Positions 1-9,652 of a DNA stretch of 64,000 bases are shown one piece after another. Source of the stretch: Bradyrhizobium sp. Ash2021 (lineage in GTDB: Bacteria; Pseudomonadota; Alphaproteobacteria; Rhizobiales; Xanthobacteraceae); the NCBI RefSeq assembly GCF_031202265.1, contig NZ_CP100604.1:3454501-3518500 (forward strand), in the 5' to 3' direction. Positions within the stretch are counted from its first letter, which is position 1, and every line of letters begins with the position of its first letter. Position numbers and translations under genes: made by a program. A model generated the notes under the pieces. That model was not told where the DNA came from. It searched no databases and saw nothing but the letters and a program-made list of their open reading frames with translations.

Positions 1-5
1 CCAAA

Positions 6-782
6 GTGGCAAATAACGTCAAGAAAGTATGGGCCTCGGGCAAGGCTGTGGTGAACGCCTGGCTTGCGATCCCGTCGGGCTTCTCCGCCGAGGTGATCGC
101 GCAATGCGGGTTCGACAGCGTGACCGTCGACATGCAGCATGGCGTGCAGGATTACCTGTCGATGGTGCAGTGCTTCCAGGCGATGAACGGCCATCCGGTG
201 ACGCCGATGGTCCGCGTGCCCTGGAACGAGCCCGGCATCATCGGAAAAGTGCTCGACGGCGGCGCCTATGGCGTGATCTGCCCGATGATCAATACGCCGC
301 AGGAAGCCAAGAACCTGGTTGCCTATTCCAAATATCCGCCGAAGGGCACGCGGTCGAACGGCCCGATCCGTTCCGGCATGTACGGCTCGGCCGGCACCTA
401 TCAGCAGACCGCCAACGACGAGATCGTGCTGCTGCCGATGATGGAGACCAAGACGGCGGTCGAGAACATGGAATCGATCCTCGACGTCGAAGGCATCAAC
501 GGCGTCTATATCGGCCCGTCCGACCTCGGCTTCTCCTACGGCCTGGTGCCGAAGCTCGACCGTGACGAGCCGGAGATCCTCAAGATCTATGAGAAGATCG
601 TCAAGGAATGCGGCAAGCGCGGCCTCTATCCCGGCATCCACTGCTCCGGTGCCGAGGGCGCGGTGCGCGCCATCAACATGGGCTTCAAGCTCGTGACGCT
701 GTCGAACGAGAGCGGGTTGATGATGACCTACGCCAAGATGCAGGTGAACCAGACCCGGAAGGATTCCGCCGGCAAGGCGTAA
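6..782 (+). CDS. HpcH/HpaI-family class II aldolase
   Basis: The product (258 aa) belongs to the HpcH/HpaI aldolase family, metal-dependent enzymes that cleave 2-keto-3-deoxy sugar acids or 4-hydroxy-2-oxo acids to pyruvate plus an aldehyde. Visible family marks are the DMQHG segment with the catalytic histidine (about residue 45), the acidic metal ligand in PMMET (about 147) and IGPSDLG (about 173). The start used is a GTG six bases into the window, so a longer N-terminus beyond the window edge cannot be excluded. The next gene is a UxaA-type sugar-acid dehydratase on the same strand, 160 bp away, with a repeat in the gap, which suggests a shared hexarate/hexonate catabolic role. The exact substrate cannot be told. 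Confidence 0.85.
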   Translation: MANNVKKVWASGKAVVNAWLAIPSGFSAEVIAQCGFDSVTVDMQHGVQDYLSMVQCFQAMNGHPVTPMVRVPWNEPGIIGKVLDGGAYGVICPMINTPQEAKNLVAYSKYPPKGTRSNGPIRSGMYGSAGTYQQTANDEIVLLPMMETKTAVENMESILDVEGINGVYIGPSDLGFSYGLVPKLDRDEPEILKIYEKIVKECGKRGLYPGIHCSGAEGAVRAINMGFKLVTLSNESGLMMTYAKMQVNQTRKDSAGKA

Positions 783-786
783 CGTC

Positions 787-915
787 ACGTGTCCCGGACG
801 CGGTGCAGCGCTTCTTCAGCGGTGCACCGCAGAGCCGGGACCTGGATGCAGCACGAAGCGTGGGCCCCGGATCAGCAGCGCACCGCTTGCGCGCTGCGCA
901 GCATCCGAGGCACGA
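787..915. repeat. Intergenic palindromic repeat
   Basis: The gap between the aldolase and dehydratase genes is filled by an imperfect inverted repeat. The left arm starts CGTGTCCCGGACGC and the right arm, read on the other strand, starts CGTGCCTCGGATGC; both then run into GCAGCGC. This form resembles dispersed palindromes common between genes in Bradyrhizobium. It ends 27 bp before the dehydratase start codon, so it lies within the likely transcript leader. Confidence 0.6.
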
Positions 916-942
916 TAGTTTTGGATACCAAGGAGATCCATC

Positions 943-2466
943 ATGGCCCCAGCACCCGTCATCCGCTTGCATCCTGACGATGGCGTGCTGATTGCGCGCT
1001 CGAGCCTGCCGGCGGGCCTGGTGGTGGCCGACGGCGTCACCACGGTCGAGCGGATTCCCGCGGGCCACAAGGTGGCGATCAGGCCGATCGCTGTCGGTGA
1101 GCCGATCCGGCGCTACGGCCAGATCATCGGCTTTGCGACCATCCCGATTTCGCCCGGCCAGCACGTGCATACGCAAAACTGCGGCATGGGCGATTTCGCC
1201 AAGGACTATGCCTACGGCGTCGACGTCAAGCCGGTGCCGAATTTCGATCTGCCCGCGACCTTCGACGGCATCCGCCGCGCCGACGGCCGGGTCGCGACCC
1301 GCAACTATATCGGCATTCTGACCTCGGTGAATTGCAGCGCGCATGTCGCCGGCATGGTCGCCGATATCTTCAAGAAGAATCCGTTCACCGGCGACAATCC
1401 GCTGGCCGATTTCCCCAATGTCGACGGCGTGGTCGCGCTCACCCACAAGACCGGCTGCGGCATGACCCAGGATGAGCCGCTGGCGTTGCTCCGGCGCACG
1501 CTCGGCGGCTATGCGCGGCATGCGAATTTCTCCGCGGTGGTCGTGCTGGGGTTGGGCTGCGAGGTCAACCAGATCGGCGGCCTGATGCAGGAACAGAAGC
1601 TTGCCGGACGTCTGCGCGCGATGGACATTCAGGAAGTCGGCGGCACCCGCAAGACCGTCGAGGCTGGCGTCGCCTTTGTGCGCGAGGCGCTGACGGATGC
1701 CAACAAGGTGAGGCGCGAGAAGGTCCCGGCCAGCGAATTGACGGTGGCGCTGCAATGCGGCGGCTCCGACGGCTATTCCGGCGTCTCCGCCAATCCGGCG
1801 CTGGGCGCGGCGAGCGATCTGTTGGTGCGCCATGGCGGCACCGTGATCCTGTCCGAGACGCCCGAAACCTACGGCGCCGAACATCTGTTGACGCGTCGCG
1901 CGGTCAGCCGCGAAGTCGGCGAAAAGCTGGTCGGGCTGATGCGCTGGTGGGAGGAATACACGGCGCGCGAAGGCGCCGAGATGAACGCCAATCCGAGCCC
2001 CGGCAACAAGGCCGGCGGCCTCACCACGATTCTGGAGAAATCGCTCGGAGCGATGGCGAAAGCCGGCAGCACCAATCTCGTCGATGTTCTCAACTACGCC
2101 GAAACCGTCACCAAGAAGGGTTTTGTCTTCATGGACACGCCCGGCTACGACCCGGTCGCGGCGACCGGGCAGGTGGCCGGCGGCGCCAATCTCGTCTGCT
2201 TCACCACCGGCCGCGGCAGTGTGTTCGGCTGCAAGCCGGCCCCGTCGATCAAGCTCGCGACCAACACGCCGATGTACAAGCGCATGGAAGACGACATGGA
2301 CGTCAATTGCGGCACCATCCTCGACGGCGAGGAGACGGTGCAGCAATGCGGCCAGCGCATCTTCGATCTGATGCTGAAGACCGCCTCCGGCCAGCCGACC
2401 AAGAGCGAGAGCTTTGATTTCGGCGGCGCCGAGTTCGCGCCGTGGGTGCTTGGGGCAACGATGTAG
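943..2466 (+). CDS. UxaA/GarD-family altronate or galactarate dehydratase
   Basis: The protein (507 aa) has the two-part layout of the UxaA family: an N-terminal SAF-like domain (about residues 1-95) and the large catalytic domain (about 105-500) with conserved glycine- and cysteine-containing segments such as THKTGCGMTQ (about 166), CGGSDGYSG (about 272) and NCGTILDGEE near the C-terminus. Such enzymes dehydrate altronate or galactarate to 2-keto-3-deoxy acids using iron. The upstream HpcH/HpaI aldolase would cleave such a product, so the two genes probably form one pathway. The start is an ATG preceded by AAGGAGA at good spacing. Family assignment is firm; the substrate is inferred only. 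Confidence 0.88.
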   Translation: MAPAPVIRLHPDDGVLIARSSLPAGLVVADGVTTVERIPAGHKVAIRPIAVGEPIRRYGQIIGFATIPISPGQHVHTQNCGMGDFAKDYAYGVDVKPVPNFDLPATFDGIRRADGRVATRNYIGILTSVNCSAHVAGMVADIFKKNPFTGDNPLADFPNVDGVVALTHKTGCGMTQDEPLALLRRTLGGYARHANFSAVVVLGLGCEVNQIGGLMQEQKLAGRLRAMDIQEVGGTRKTVEAGVAFVREALTDANKVRREKVPASELTVALQCGGSDGYSGVSANPALGAASDLLVRHGGTVILSETPETYGAEHLLTRRAVSREVGEKLVGLMRWWEEYTAREGAEMNANPSPGNKAGGLTTILEKSLGAMAKAGSTNLVDVLNYAETVTKKGFVFMDTPGYDPVAATGQVAGGANLVCFTTGRGSVFGCKPAPSIKLATNTPMYKRMEDDMDVNCGTILDGEETVQQCGQRIFDLMLKTASGQPTKSESFDFGGAEFAPWVLGATM

Positions 2467-2544
2467 TTCCTTGGGTCGTCCCGGTGAAGGCCGGGCCCCA
2501 TAACCAACGGAAGGGGTGATTTGCGCAAGGCGCTCGCTACGGCC

Positions 2545-2661
2545 GTCATTGCGAGCCACCGGGTCGCGCGAATGCGCGCCCGATGACAGGCTCCGCGAAG
2601 CAATCCATAGCGCCGCAAGCCGAGGCATGGATTGCTTCGTCGCTTTGCTCCTCGCAATGTC
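2545..2661. repeat. Dispersed palindromic repeat, family A, copy 1
   Basis: An inverted repeat bounded by GTCATTGCGAG and CTCGCAATGTC with inner arms GAAGCAATCCAT and ATGGATTGCTTC. Three more copies occur in this window, at 9507-9624, 40293-40377 and 61326-61438. All lie between genes and can fold into long hairpins in RNA or single-stranded DNA. Confidence 0.85.
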
Positions 2662-2771
2662 GGGGAGTGGGAGCCAGCGCACTCCCCGTAGGCACCCCGT
2701 GCCCGTTGTTAGTGCTTGATCCACACCGGAACCAGTGTTCTGCTTAAAAAAGCTGCTGGAGTTATCAGCCT

Positions 2772-5700
2772 GTGTCGATCTTCGTCGCACTACATCACGT
2801 CACCCACTACAAATACGACCGACCGATCGACCTCGGCCCCCAGACCATTCGCCTGCGTCCGGCGCCGCATACGCGCACGCCGATCCTGAGCTATTCGCTT
2901 AAAGTTACGCCTTCCAATCACTTCGTGAACTGGCAACAGGATCCGCAGGGCAACTGGCTGGCGCGCTTTGTGTTTCCTGAGAAGGCCACCGAGCTGAAAG
3001 TCGAGGTCGACTTCACGGCGCAGATGACCGTGGTCAATCCCTTCGATTTCTTCGTCGAGCCCTACGCCACCAGTTTTCCGTTTCAGTACACCAACGACCT
3101 CAAGACCGAACTTGCGCCTTATCTCGCGACGTCGGATCAGGGGCCGCTGTTGGCCGCGTACTTAAAGGAGATTCCGCGCGAAGCCGACAGCACGGTCAAT
3201 TTCCTGGTCGACCTCAACGCGCAACTGCAGAAGAAAATTCGCTACGTCATCCGCATGGAGCCGGGAATCCAGACGCCGGAGGAGACGCTTGGCAGCGGTT
3301 CTGGTTCGTGCCGCGACTCGGCCTGGCTGCTGATCCAGATCTTCCGCCATCTCGGGCTCGCCGCGCGTTTCGTCTCTGGCTATCTCATTCAATTGCGCCC
3401 CGACATCGATCCGGTCGAAGGACCGCGCGAGGTCGAGAACGATTTCACCGACCTGCATGCCTGGGCCGAGGTCTATCTTCCCGGCGCCGGCTGGATCGGC
3501 TTCGACGTCACCTCGGGGATGCTGACAGGCGAGGGGCATATTCCCGTCGCCGCCACGCCGCATTACCGCTCGGCCGCGCCGATCTCGGGCACCGCCGGCT
3601 TCGCCAACACCGAATTCGCCTTCGACATGAGCGTCAAGCGCATCCGCGAGGCTCCGCGGATCACAAAACCGTTCTCGGATGAATCCTGGGCGCGGCTCGA
3701 CCGGCTCGGCGAACAGGTCGATGCCGATCTCAAACAGGACGACGTGCGGCTGACGATGGGCGGCGAGCCGACCTTCGTCTCGATCGACGATCTGGAATCG
3801 CCGGAATGGAATATCGCCGCCGTCGGTCCGACCAAACGCGCGCTAGCCGATGATTTGATCCGCAAATTGCGCGCCCGTTTCGCGCCCGGTGGGCTGCTGC
3901 ATTACGGGCAGGGCAAATGGTATCCGGGCGAAAGCCTGCCGCGCTGGGCGTTCGGGCTCTATTGGCGCAAGGACGGCGCACCGATCTGGAAGAATTCCGA
4001 TCTGATTGCGACGATCGACAATCCTCACAAAACTGATATCGCCGCCGCCGAACGCTTCGCGCAGGGCACCGCGAAGAAACTTGGCCTCGGCACCGGCTAC
4101 GTCCTGCCGGCGTTCGAAGATCCCGCGCACTGGATCCAGAAGGAAGCCAGCCTGCCGCACAATGTCGATCCCGGCGATTCCAGATTGTCCGATCCGGAAG
4201 AACGCTTGCGGATGGCGCGGGTGTTCGATCACGGGCTGAACACGCCGAAGGGATTTGTGCTGCCGATCCAACGCTGGAGTGCTGCCGCAGAACCGTATCG
4301 CGGGCGCTGGCGCAGCGAGCACTGGAAAGTGCGGCGCGGCCATTTGTTCCTGACGCCCGGCGATTCGCCGCTTGGCTTGCGGTTGCCGATCGCGTCGCTG
4401 GAGCACATTCCACCCGAGGAATTTCCCTACATCGTCGAGCAGGATCCGATGGAGCCGCGTGACGAGCTTGCGGCCTCCGATTCCAAAGCGGACGGCTCGG
4501 TGGCCAAGGAGAAGCCAAAACCCAAACTGGAACCCGTGCGTACCGCGATGTCGATCGAAATCCGTGACGGCATTTTGTGTGCCTTCATGCCGCCGGTCGA
4601 GAAGATCGAAGATTATCTGGAACTGATCGCGGCAGTTGAGGCGACCGCCGAAGACATGCAGATACAGGTCCATGTCGAAGGCTATTCGCCGCCTTACGAC
4701 CCGCGGGTCGAAGTGATCAAGGTGACGCCCGATCCCGGCGTGATCGAAATCAACATCCAGCCGGCGCAGACCTGGCGCGAGGCGGTCGATATCACCTTCG
4801 GACTCTATGAAGACGCCGCCAAGACCCGGCTCGGCGCCAACCGTTTTCTGGTCGATGGCCGCCACACCGGGACCGGCGGCGGCAATCACGTCGTGGTCGG
4901 CGGCAGCACGCCGCAGGACTCGCCGTTCCTGCGCCGGCCCGATCTGCTCAAGAGCCTGGTGCTGTACTGGCAGCGGCATCCGTCGCTGTCCTATCTGTTC
5001 TCGGGCATGTTCATCGGCCCGACCAGCCAGGCGCCGCGCATCGATGAGGCGCGGCACGACGGCATGTATGAACTGGAGATCGCGCTGGCGCACGTGCCGC
5101 CGCCCGGCATCGAAGCGCCGCTCTGGCTCGTCGACCGGCTGTTCCGGCATATCCTGGTCGATATCACCGGCAATACCCATCGCGCCGAAATCTGCATCGA
5201 CAAGCTCTATTCGCCGGATAGTCCGACCGGCCGGCTCGGCCTGGTCGAGTTCCGGGCGTTGGAAATGCCGCCCGATCCGCGGATGTCGCTGGCGCAGCAA
5301 TTGCTGATCCGGGCGCTGATCGCAAAGCTCTGGCGCGAGCCACAGCAGGGCAAGTTCGTGCGCTGGGGTACCACGCTGCATGATCGGTTCATGCTGCCGC
5401 ATTTTCTCTGGGAAGATTTTCTGGGCGTGCTCGATGAACTGAGGCAGTCCGGCTACGAATTTTCGCCGGAATGGTACGCCGCCCAGCTCGAATTCCGCTT
5501 TCCCGCCTTCGGCCGCGTTCATCATGGCGGCGTCGCGCTGGAATTGCGGCAGGCGCTGGAGCCCTGGCATGTGATGGGCGAGGAGGGGTCGGCGGGCGGC
5601 ACCGTGCGCTACGTTGATTCGTCGGTCGAACGGCTGCAGATCAAGGCGACGGGCTTTGTCGAAGGCCGCCACGTCGTCACCTGCAATGGCAGGCGGATGC

Positions 5701-6047
5701 CGATGACGGAAACGGGCCGCTCCGGCGAGGCGGTCGCCGCCGTCCGCTTCAAGGCCTGGCAGCCGGCCTCAGGGCTGCATCCGACCATTCCGGTCCATGC
5801 GCCGCTGACATTTGACTTAATTGATACCTGGAATGGCCGCTCGCTCGGCGGCTGCGTCTACCATGTCGCCCATCCCGGTGGCCGCAGCTACGAGACCAAG
5901 CCGGTCAATTCCTATGAGGCCGAGGCCAGGCGGCTGGCCCGCTTCCAGGATCACGGCCACACCCCCGGCAAGATCGATCCGCCGCCCGAAGAACGCACAA
6001 TTGAATTCCCTTTGACCCTCGACTTGAGGACACCGCTCCTGCATTAA
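2772..6047 (+). CDS. Transglutaminase-amidoligase fusion (DUF2126)
   Basis: This 1091-aa cytoplasmic protein has a bacterial transglutaminase N-terminal domain (about residues 5-100), a transglutaminase core with a complete Cys180-His229-Asp245 triad ([24 protein letters not shown]), and a long C-terminal DUF2126 region (about 300-1085) related to carboxylate-amine ligases of the glutamine synthetase type. It starts at GTG with no ATG nearby upstream. It is followed within 21 bp by an ATP-grasp/alpha-E gene and then a second transglutaminase, a recurrent gene set proposed in the literature on amidoligases to make or trim peptide tags. Substrate and product are unknown. No signal peptide is seen. 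Confidence 0.9.
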   Translation: MSIFVALHHVTHYKYDRPIDLGPQTIRLRPAPHTRTPILSYSLKVTPSNHFVNWQQDPQGNWLARFVFPEKATELKVEVDFTAQMTVVNPFDFFVEPYATSFPFQYTNDLKTELAPYLATSDQGPLLAAYLKEIPREADSTVNFLVDLNAQLQKKIRYVIRMEPGIQTPEETLGSGSGSCRDSAWLLIQIFRHLGLAARFVSGYLIQLRPDIDPVEGPREVENDFTDLHAWAEVYLPGAGWIGFDVTSGMLTGEGHIPVAATPHYRSAAPISGTAGFANTEFAFDMSVKRIREAPRITKPFSDESWARLDRLGEQVDADLKQDDVRLTMGGEPTFVSIDDLESPEWNIAAVGPTKRALADDLIRKLRARFAPGGLLHYGQGKWYPGESLPRWAFGLYWRKDGAPIWKNSDLIATIDNPHKTDIAAAERFAQGTAKKLGLGTGYVLPAFEDPAHWIQKEASLPHNVDPGDSRLSDPEERLRMARVFDHGLNTPKGFVLPIQRWSAAAEPYRGRWRSEHWKVRRGHLFLTPGDSPLGLRLPIASLEHIPPEEFPYIVEQDPMEPRDELAASDSKADGSVAKEKPKPKLEPVRTAMSIEIRDGILCAFMPPVEKIEDYLELIAAVEATAEDMQIQVHVEGYSPPYDPRVEVIKVTPDPGVIEINIQPAQTWREAVDITFGLYEDAAKTRLGANRFLVDGRHTGTGGGNHVVVGGSTPQDSPFLRRPDLLKSLVLYWQRHPSLSYLFSGMFIGPTSQAPRIDEARHDGMYELEIALAHVPPPGIEAPLWLVDRLFRHILVDITGNTHRAEICIDKLYSPDSPTGRLGLVEFRALEMPPDPRMSLAQQLLIRALIAKLWREPQQGKFVRWGTTLHDRFMLPHFLWEDFLGVLDELRQSGYEFSPEWYAAQLEFRFPAFGRVHHGGVALELRQALEPWHVMGEEGSAGGTVRYVDSSVERLQIKATGFVEGRHVVTCNGRRMPMTETGRSGEAVAAVRFKAWQPASGLHPTIPVHAPLTFDLIDTWNGRSLGGCVYHVAHPGGRSYETKPVNSYEAEARRLARFQDHGHTPGKIDPPPEERTIEFPLTLDLRTPLLH

Positions 6048-6067
6048 TTTTGCTCTCTGGAGTCGGA

Positions 6068-8590
6068 ATGGCGGGACACGGCGGCCAAGGCAGTAGTCAG
6101 GAAAACAAGACCCGTCCGGGTCAGCGCCGGATGGCGCAATGGACGCGCGACTACGCGCGGCTGCCCGGAATTCCCGATGAATATATCGGCCAGGACGGCG
6201 CACCGCGGGCAGCCTGGACCCGGTTCTTCGATGCCTTTGCGGCGCTGGCGCCAGCCGATATCGACCGCCGATTCGCGTCCGCCGACCGGCATCTGCGCGA
6301 AGCCGGCGTCACCTATCGTGCGCCCGGCGAGACCGCCGACCGGTTGTGGCCGCTGAGCCATTTGCCGCTGATCATCGATGAGACCGACTGGCAGCAACTC
6401 ACCGCCGGTATCCAGCAACGCGCGCAACTGCTCGAAATGGTTCTGCGCGACCTCTATGGCGAGGGCCGTCTGGTCGCGGACGGCGCAGTGCCGGCGGCCG
6501 CCATCGCCGGCTCGAACGAATATCTCCGCTCGGTTTGCGGCGTCAAACCACCGGGCGGGCGCTACCTTCATCTCTACGCCGCCGACGTCGGCCGTGGGCC
6601 CGACGGGCGCTGGTGGGTGCTGGGCGACCGAACGCAGGCGCCATCGGGCGCCGGCTACGCGCTGGAAAATCGCCTGGTGCTGTCACGCGCCTTTTCCAAT
6701 CTCTACAAATCGATGAACGTCGAGCGCGTCGCGCCGTTCTTCGAGGCCTTCCGCGACTCCCTGCGCGCCAGTGCCGACCGCGACGAGCCGCGGATCGGAT
6801 TGCTGACGCCGGGCACCTTCAACGAGACCTATTTCGAGCATGCGACGCTCGCGCGCTATCTCGGCTTTCTCCTGGTCGAGGGCGACGATCTCGCCGTCAG
6901 CGGCGACCGCATTCATATCCGCACCGTCGCCGGCCTGAAGCGGCTCGACGTGCTGCTGCGCCGGGTCGACTCCAATTTTCTCGATCCGCTGGAACTGGAT
7001 GCTTCGTCGCATCTCGGCGTACCCGGGCTGATCGACGTGCTGCGCAAAAATGGCGTCGTCGTCGCCAATATGCCGGGTTCGGGCGTGCTGGAGGCGCGGG
7101 CGCTGCTCGGGTTCCTGCCCAGTCTTTGCCGGCGTTTGCTCGGTGAAGAACTGATGATGCCGCACATTGCGACCTGGTGGTGCGGCCAGAAACGCGCGCG
7201 CGAGGAAGTGCTGTCGCGGCTCGACGAGTTCGCGATCGAGGGCGCCTATGGCCGGGGCGTCCCGGGGTTTCCGGGCAACGGCCCGGTGCTACCCGGTCAG
7301 TTGTCGCCCGCCGAGCGCGAGCGGCTCCGGGCCGCAATCTCCGACCGCGGCATCGATTATGTCGGCCAGGAACTGGTGCGGCTGTCGACTACCCCGGTGT
7401 GGGAAAACGGCCGGATTACGCCGCGCCCGTTCGTGCTCCGGGTGTTTGCCGCCGCGACCCCGAATGGCTGGACCATCCTGCCCGGCGGCTTCTGCCGGAT
7501 CGCCGAGCAACCCGATGCCCGCGCCGTGTCGATGGGCGATGGCGCGCGGGCCGCGGATGTCTGGGTGGTATCCGACAAGGCGGTATCGGCCTCGACGCTG
7601 CTGCCGGCGGCCGACACGGTGCGGATCAGGCGTATCGCCGGCGTGGTCCCGAGCCGCGCCGCCGACAATCTGTTCTGGCTCGGCCGCTATCTCGAACGCG
7701 CCGAGGCGACGCTGCGGCTGATCCGTGCGCTTGGCACGCCGACGCGCGATCCCGCAAAGGGGGCATCGACGACGGGGCTTCCCTCGGTCGAGCGGATCCA
7801 GCGGCTGCTGGTGACCTGGGGCGCGGCCTCGCAGGCGACGCGAGCGAACCCCGGCAAGGTCGCCGCGGAAGCGCTGCAGAGCACCGAGAAATTCGGCTCG
7901 GCGCTGTCGCTGGTGCGATCGGCGCAGCGGACCGCGACCTCGCTGCGTGAACGGCTGTCGCCGGATGCCTGGCAGGTCATTACCGAGATGGCGGAACGGC
8001 TGGCCCATGAAGTCGAAGACGACGACGGCGTCGTCAGCGCCGCCGAACTGACGCTGCAGGAACTGGCGAGCTTCGCCGGCCTGGCGCAGGAGAACATGAA
8101 CCGCGCCGCCGGCTGGCGCTTCCTCGAGATGGGCCGCCGCGCCGAGCGCGCCATCAACACCGCGCGGTTCGCGCGGCAGTTTGCCTATGATGAAGCCGGC
8201 GACGAGGACCTCGACGTGCTGCTGACGCTGGTGGATTGCCAGATCACCTATCGTTCGCGCTATCTCGTCGGCCCCGCGCTGGCGCCGGTGCGCGATCTCG
8301 CGGTGCTGGACCCCTACAATCCGCGTTCCGTCGCGTTCCAGGTTGCCGCGCTCAATGAGCACATCGCGAGCCTTCCGAGCCTCAAGCAGTACGGCATGAT
8401 CGAGCGGCCGCAGCGTCTGGCGGTAGCGCTGCAGGCGACGCTGACGACCGCGGAGGCCGCGGCGCTGGACGCAAAAACCCTGTTCGCGCTGGAGCAGGAT
8501 CTGCTCAATCTCGCCGATGCGATTGGATTGCACTATTTCCCGCACGGTCCCAATGCGAGCCGGCCGGAGAAGCTGACGGGCCTCGCGTGA
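6068..8590 (+). CDS. Circularly permuted ATP-grasp plus alpha-E domain protein
   Basis: The product (840 aa from this start) joins an N-terminal circularly permuted ATP-grasp ligase domain (formerly DUF404/DUF407, about residues 1-470) to a helical alpha-E domain (DUF403, about 520-835). ATP-grasp enzymes form amide bonds through acyl-phosphates. The ATG at 6068 is chosen because GGAG lies five bases upstream; an in-frame TTG at 6050 lacks this. The stop codon overlaps the GTG of the next transglutaminase by four bases, so translation is probably coupled. Many genomes encode the ATP-grasp and alpha-E parts as separate neighbouring genes; here they are fused. Confidence 0.88.
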   Translation: MAGHGGQGSSQENKTRPGQRRMAQWTRDYARLPGIPDEYIGQDGAPRAAWTRFFDAFAALAPADIDRRFASADRHLREAGVTYRAPGETADRLWPLSHLPLIIDETDWQQLTAGIQQRAQLLEMVLRDLYGEGRLVADGAVPAAAIAGSNEYLRSVCGVKPPGGRYLHLYAADVGRGPDGRWWVLGDRTQAPSGAGYALENRLVLSRAFSNLYKSMNVERVAPFFEAFRDSLRASADRDEPRIGLLTPGTFNETYFEHATLARYLGFLLVEGDDLAVSGDRIHIRTVAGLKRLDVLLRRVDSNFLDPLELDASSHLGVPGLIDVLRKNGVVVANMPGSGVLEARALLGFLPSLCRRLLGEELMMPHIATWWCGQKRAREEVLSRLDEFAIEGAYGRGVPGFPGNGPVLPGQLSPAERERLRAAISDRGIDYVGQELVRLSTTPVWENGRITPRPFVLRVFAAATPNGWTILPGGFCRIAEQPDARAVSMGDGARAADVWVVSDKAVSASTLLPAADTVRIRRIAGVVPSRAADNLFWLGRYLERAEATLRLIRALGTPTRDPAKGASTTGLPSVERIQRLLVTWGAASQATRANPGKVAAEALQSTEKFGSALSLVRSAQRTATSLRERLSPDAWQVITEMAERLAHEVEDDDGVVSAAELTLQELASFAGLAQENMNRAAGWRFLEMGRRAERAINTARFARQFAYDEAGDEDLDVLLTLVDCQITYRSRYLVGPALAPVRDLAVLDPYNPRSVAFQVAALNEHIASLPSLKQYGMIERPQRLAVALQATLTTAEAAALDAKTLFALEQDLLNLADAIGLHYFPHGPNASRPEKLTGLA

Positions 8591-9465
8591 TCTACGACAT
8601 CCGTCACGTCACCAGTTACAGTTACGAGAGCCCGGTGAGTTTTGCGCGGTGCTCGCTGCGGCTGGAGCCGCGCAGCGGCGACGGACAGCAACTGGTCTCC
8701 CACAGCGTCGAGATCCGGCCGCGGCCGGCGGAGCGCACGGTCAGGCGGGATTTTTTCGGTACCCACACCGAGAGCGTCCTGATCGAGACCGCGCACCGCA
8801 ATCTCCGCATCGATTCGAGGTCGCGGGTTTCGTTGTCGCGCCGCGCGCCCGGCCGCGCCGCGCCGAGCCCGTCGTGGGAGAGCGTCCGCGACGTGGCGTT
8901 TGAAGCCACCAGTCTCGGGCCCTCGTCGCCCGTCGGCTATGTGTTCGCCAGTTCCCTGGTGCCGGTGCAGGCGCCGGTCACCGCCTATGCCGCGGCAAGC
9001 TTTCCGCCGGGCAGCGGCATCATCGCCGGTGCGGTCGACCTGATGCACCGGATACGGACCGAGTTTAAGTACGATCCGAAGGCCACCGTGATCTCGACGC
9101 CGCTCAAGGAGGTGTTCGAGAAGCGCCACGGCGTCTGCCAGGACTTTGCCCATGTGATGATCGCAGGCCTGCGCGGGCTCGGGCTGCCGGCGGCCTATGT
9201 CAGCGGCTATCTGCGCACCATCCCGCCGCCGGGCAAACCGCGCCTGCAGGGCGCGGACGCCACCCACGCCTGGGCTTCGGTGTGGTGCGGCGCCGAGATC
9301 GGCTGGATCGGGTTCGATCCAACCAACGATCTCCTGGTGGAGAACGATCACATCATTCTGGCGGTGGGGCGGGATTTTTCCGATGTCTCGCCGGTCGACG
9401 GTATCATCGTGGGCTCACGCAAGCAGAAGCTCAGCGTCGCCGTCGACGTGCTGCTGGTGGAGTAG
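8587..9465 (+). CDS. Transglutaminase-like cysteine peptidase family protein
   Basis: A 292-aa protein with the bacterial transglutaminase N-terminal domain (about 1-85) and a core carrying the Cys184-His227-Asp244 triad (HGVCQDFAH, THAWASVW, GWIGFDPTND). Such proteins are thought to act as peptidases or transamidases. It starts with GTG in a GTGA overlap with the upstream ATP-grasp/alpha-E gene and ends the three-gene operon that begins at 2772. A palindromic repeat follows. This is the second transglutaminase of the cluster, without the amidoligase extension. No signal peptide is visible. Confidence 0.9.
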   Translation: MIYDIRHVTSYSYESPVSFARCSLRLEPRSGDGQQLVSHSVEIRPRPAERTVRRDFFGTHTESVLIETAHRNLRIDSRSRVSLSRRAPGRAAPSPSWESVRDVAFEATSLGPSSPVGYVFASSLVPVQAPVTAYAAASFPPGSGIIAGAVDLMHRIRTEFKYDPKATVISTPLKEVFEKRHGVCQDFAHVMIAGLRGLGLPAAYVSGYLRTIPPPGKPRLQGADATHAWASVWCGAEIGWIGFDPTNDLLVENDHIILAVGRDFSDVSPVDGIIVGSRKQKLSVAVDVLLVE

Positions 9466-9506
9466 GAGAGTGTGAGTTGAACTGAAGAGTCCGCAGCTCT
9501 CCCGAC

Positions 9507-9624
9507 GTCATTGCGAGCCAACGGGTCGCGCGAATGCGCGCCCGATGACAGGCTCCGCGAAGCAATCCATCTATCCGCTTGCTGAAGCATGGATTGCTTC
9601 GTCGCTATCGCTCCTCGCAATGAC
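9507..9624. repeat. Dispersed palindromic repeat, family A, copy 2
   Basis: Same family as 2545-2661: GTCATTGCGAG at the left end, CTCGCAATGAC at the right end, and the shared block with GGGTCGCGCGAATGCGCG. It lies between convergent genes (transglutaminase and chemoreceptor) and may act in transcription termination there, since no ordinary terminator is seen. Confidence 0.85.
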
Positions 9625-9652
9625 GAGGAAGGTCCGAGCGGCGCGGCCTAGT

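Noticed and set aside
2545..2661. CRISPR array from repeated palindromes
   Set aside because: The copies are tens of kilobases apart, differ in length and have no regular spacers.
685..2790. Long open frame on the minus strand opposite the UxaA-type gene
   Set aside because: It is Arg/Ala/His-rich with no recognisable domain and lies opposite a clear family member; GC-rich codon bias leaves the opposite frame open.
3843..5672. 609-codon minus-strand frame opposite the amidoligase fusion
   Set aside because: Composition is that of a shadow frame, and the plus-strand protein has full domain structure.
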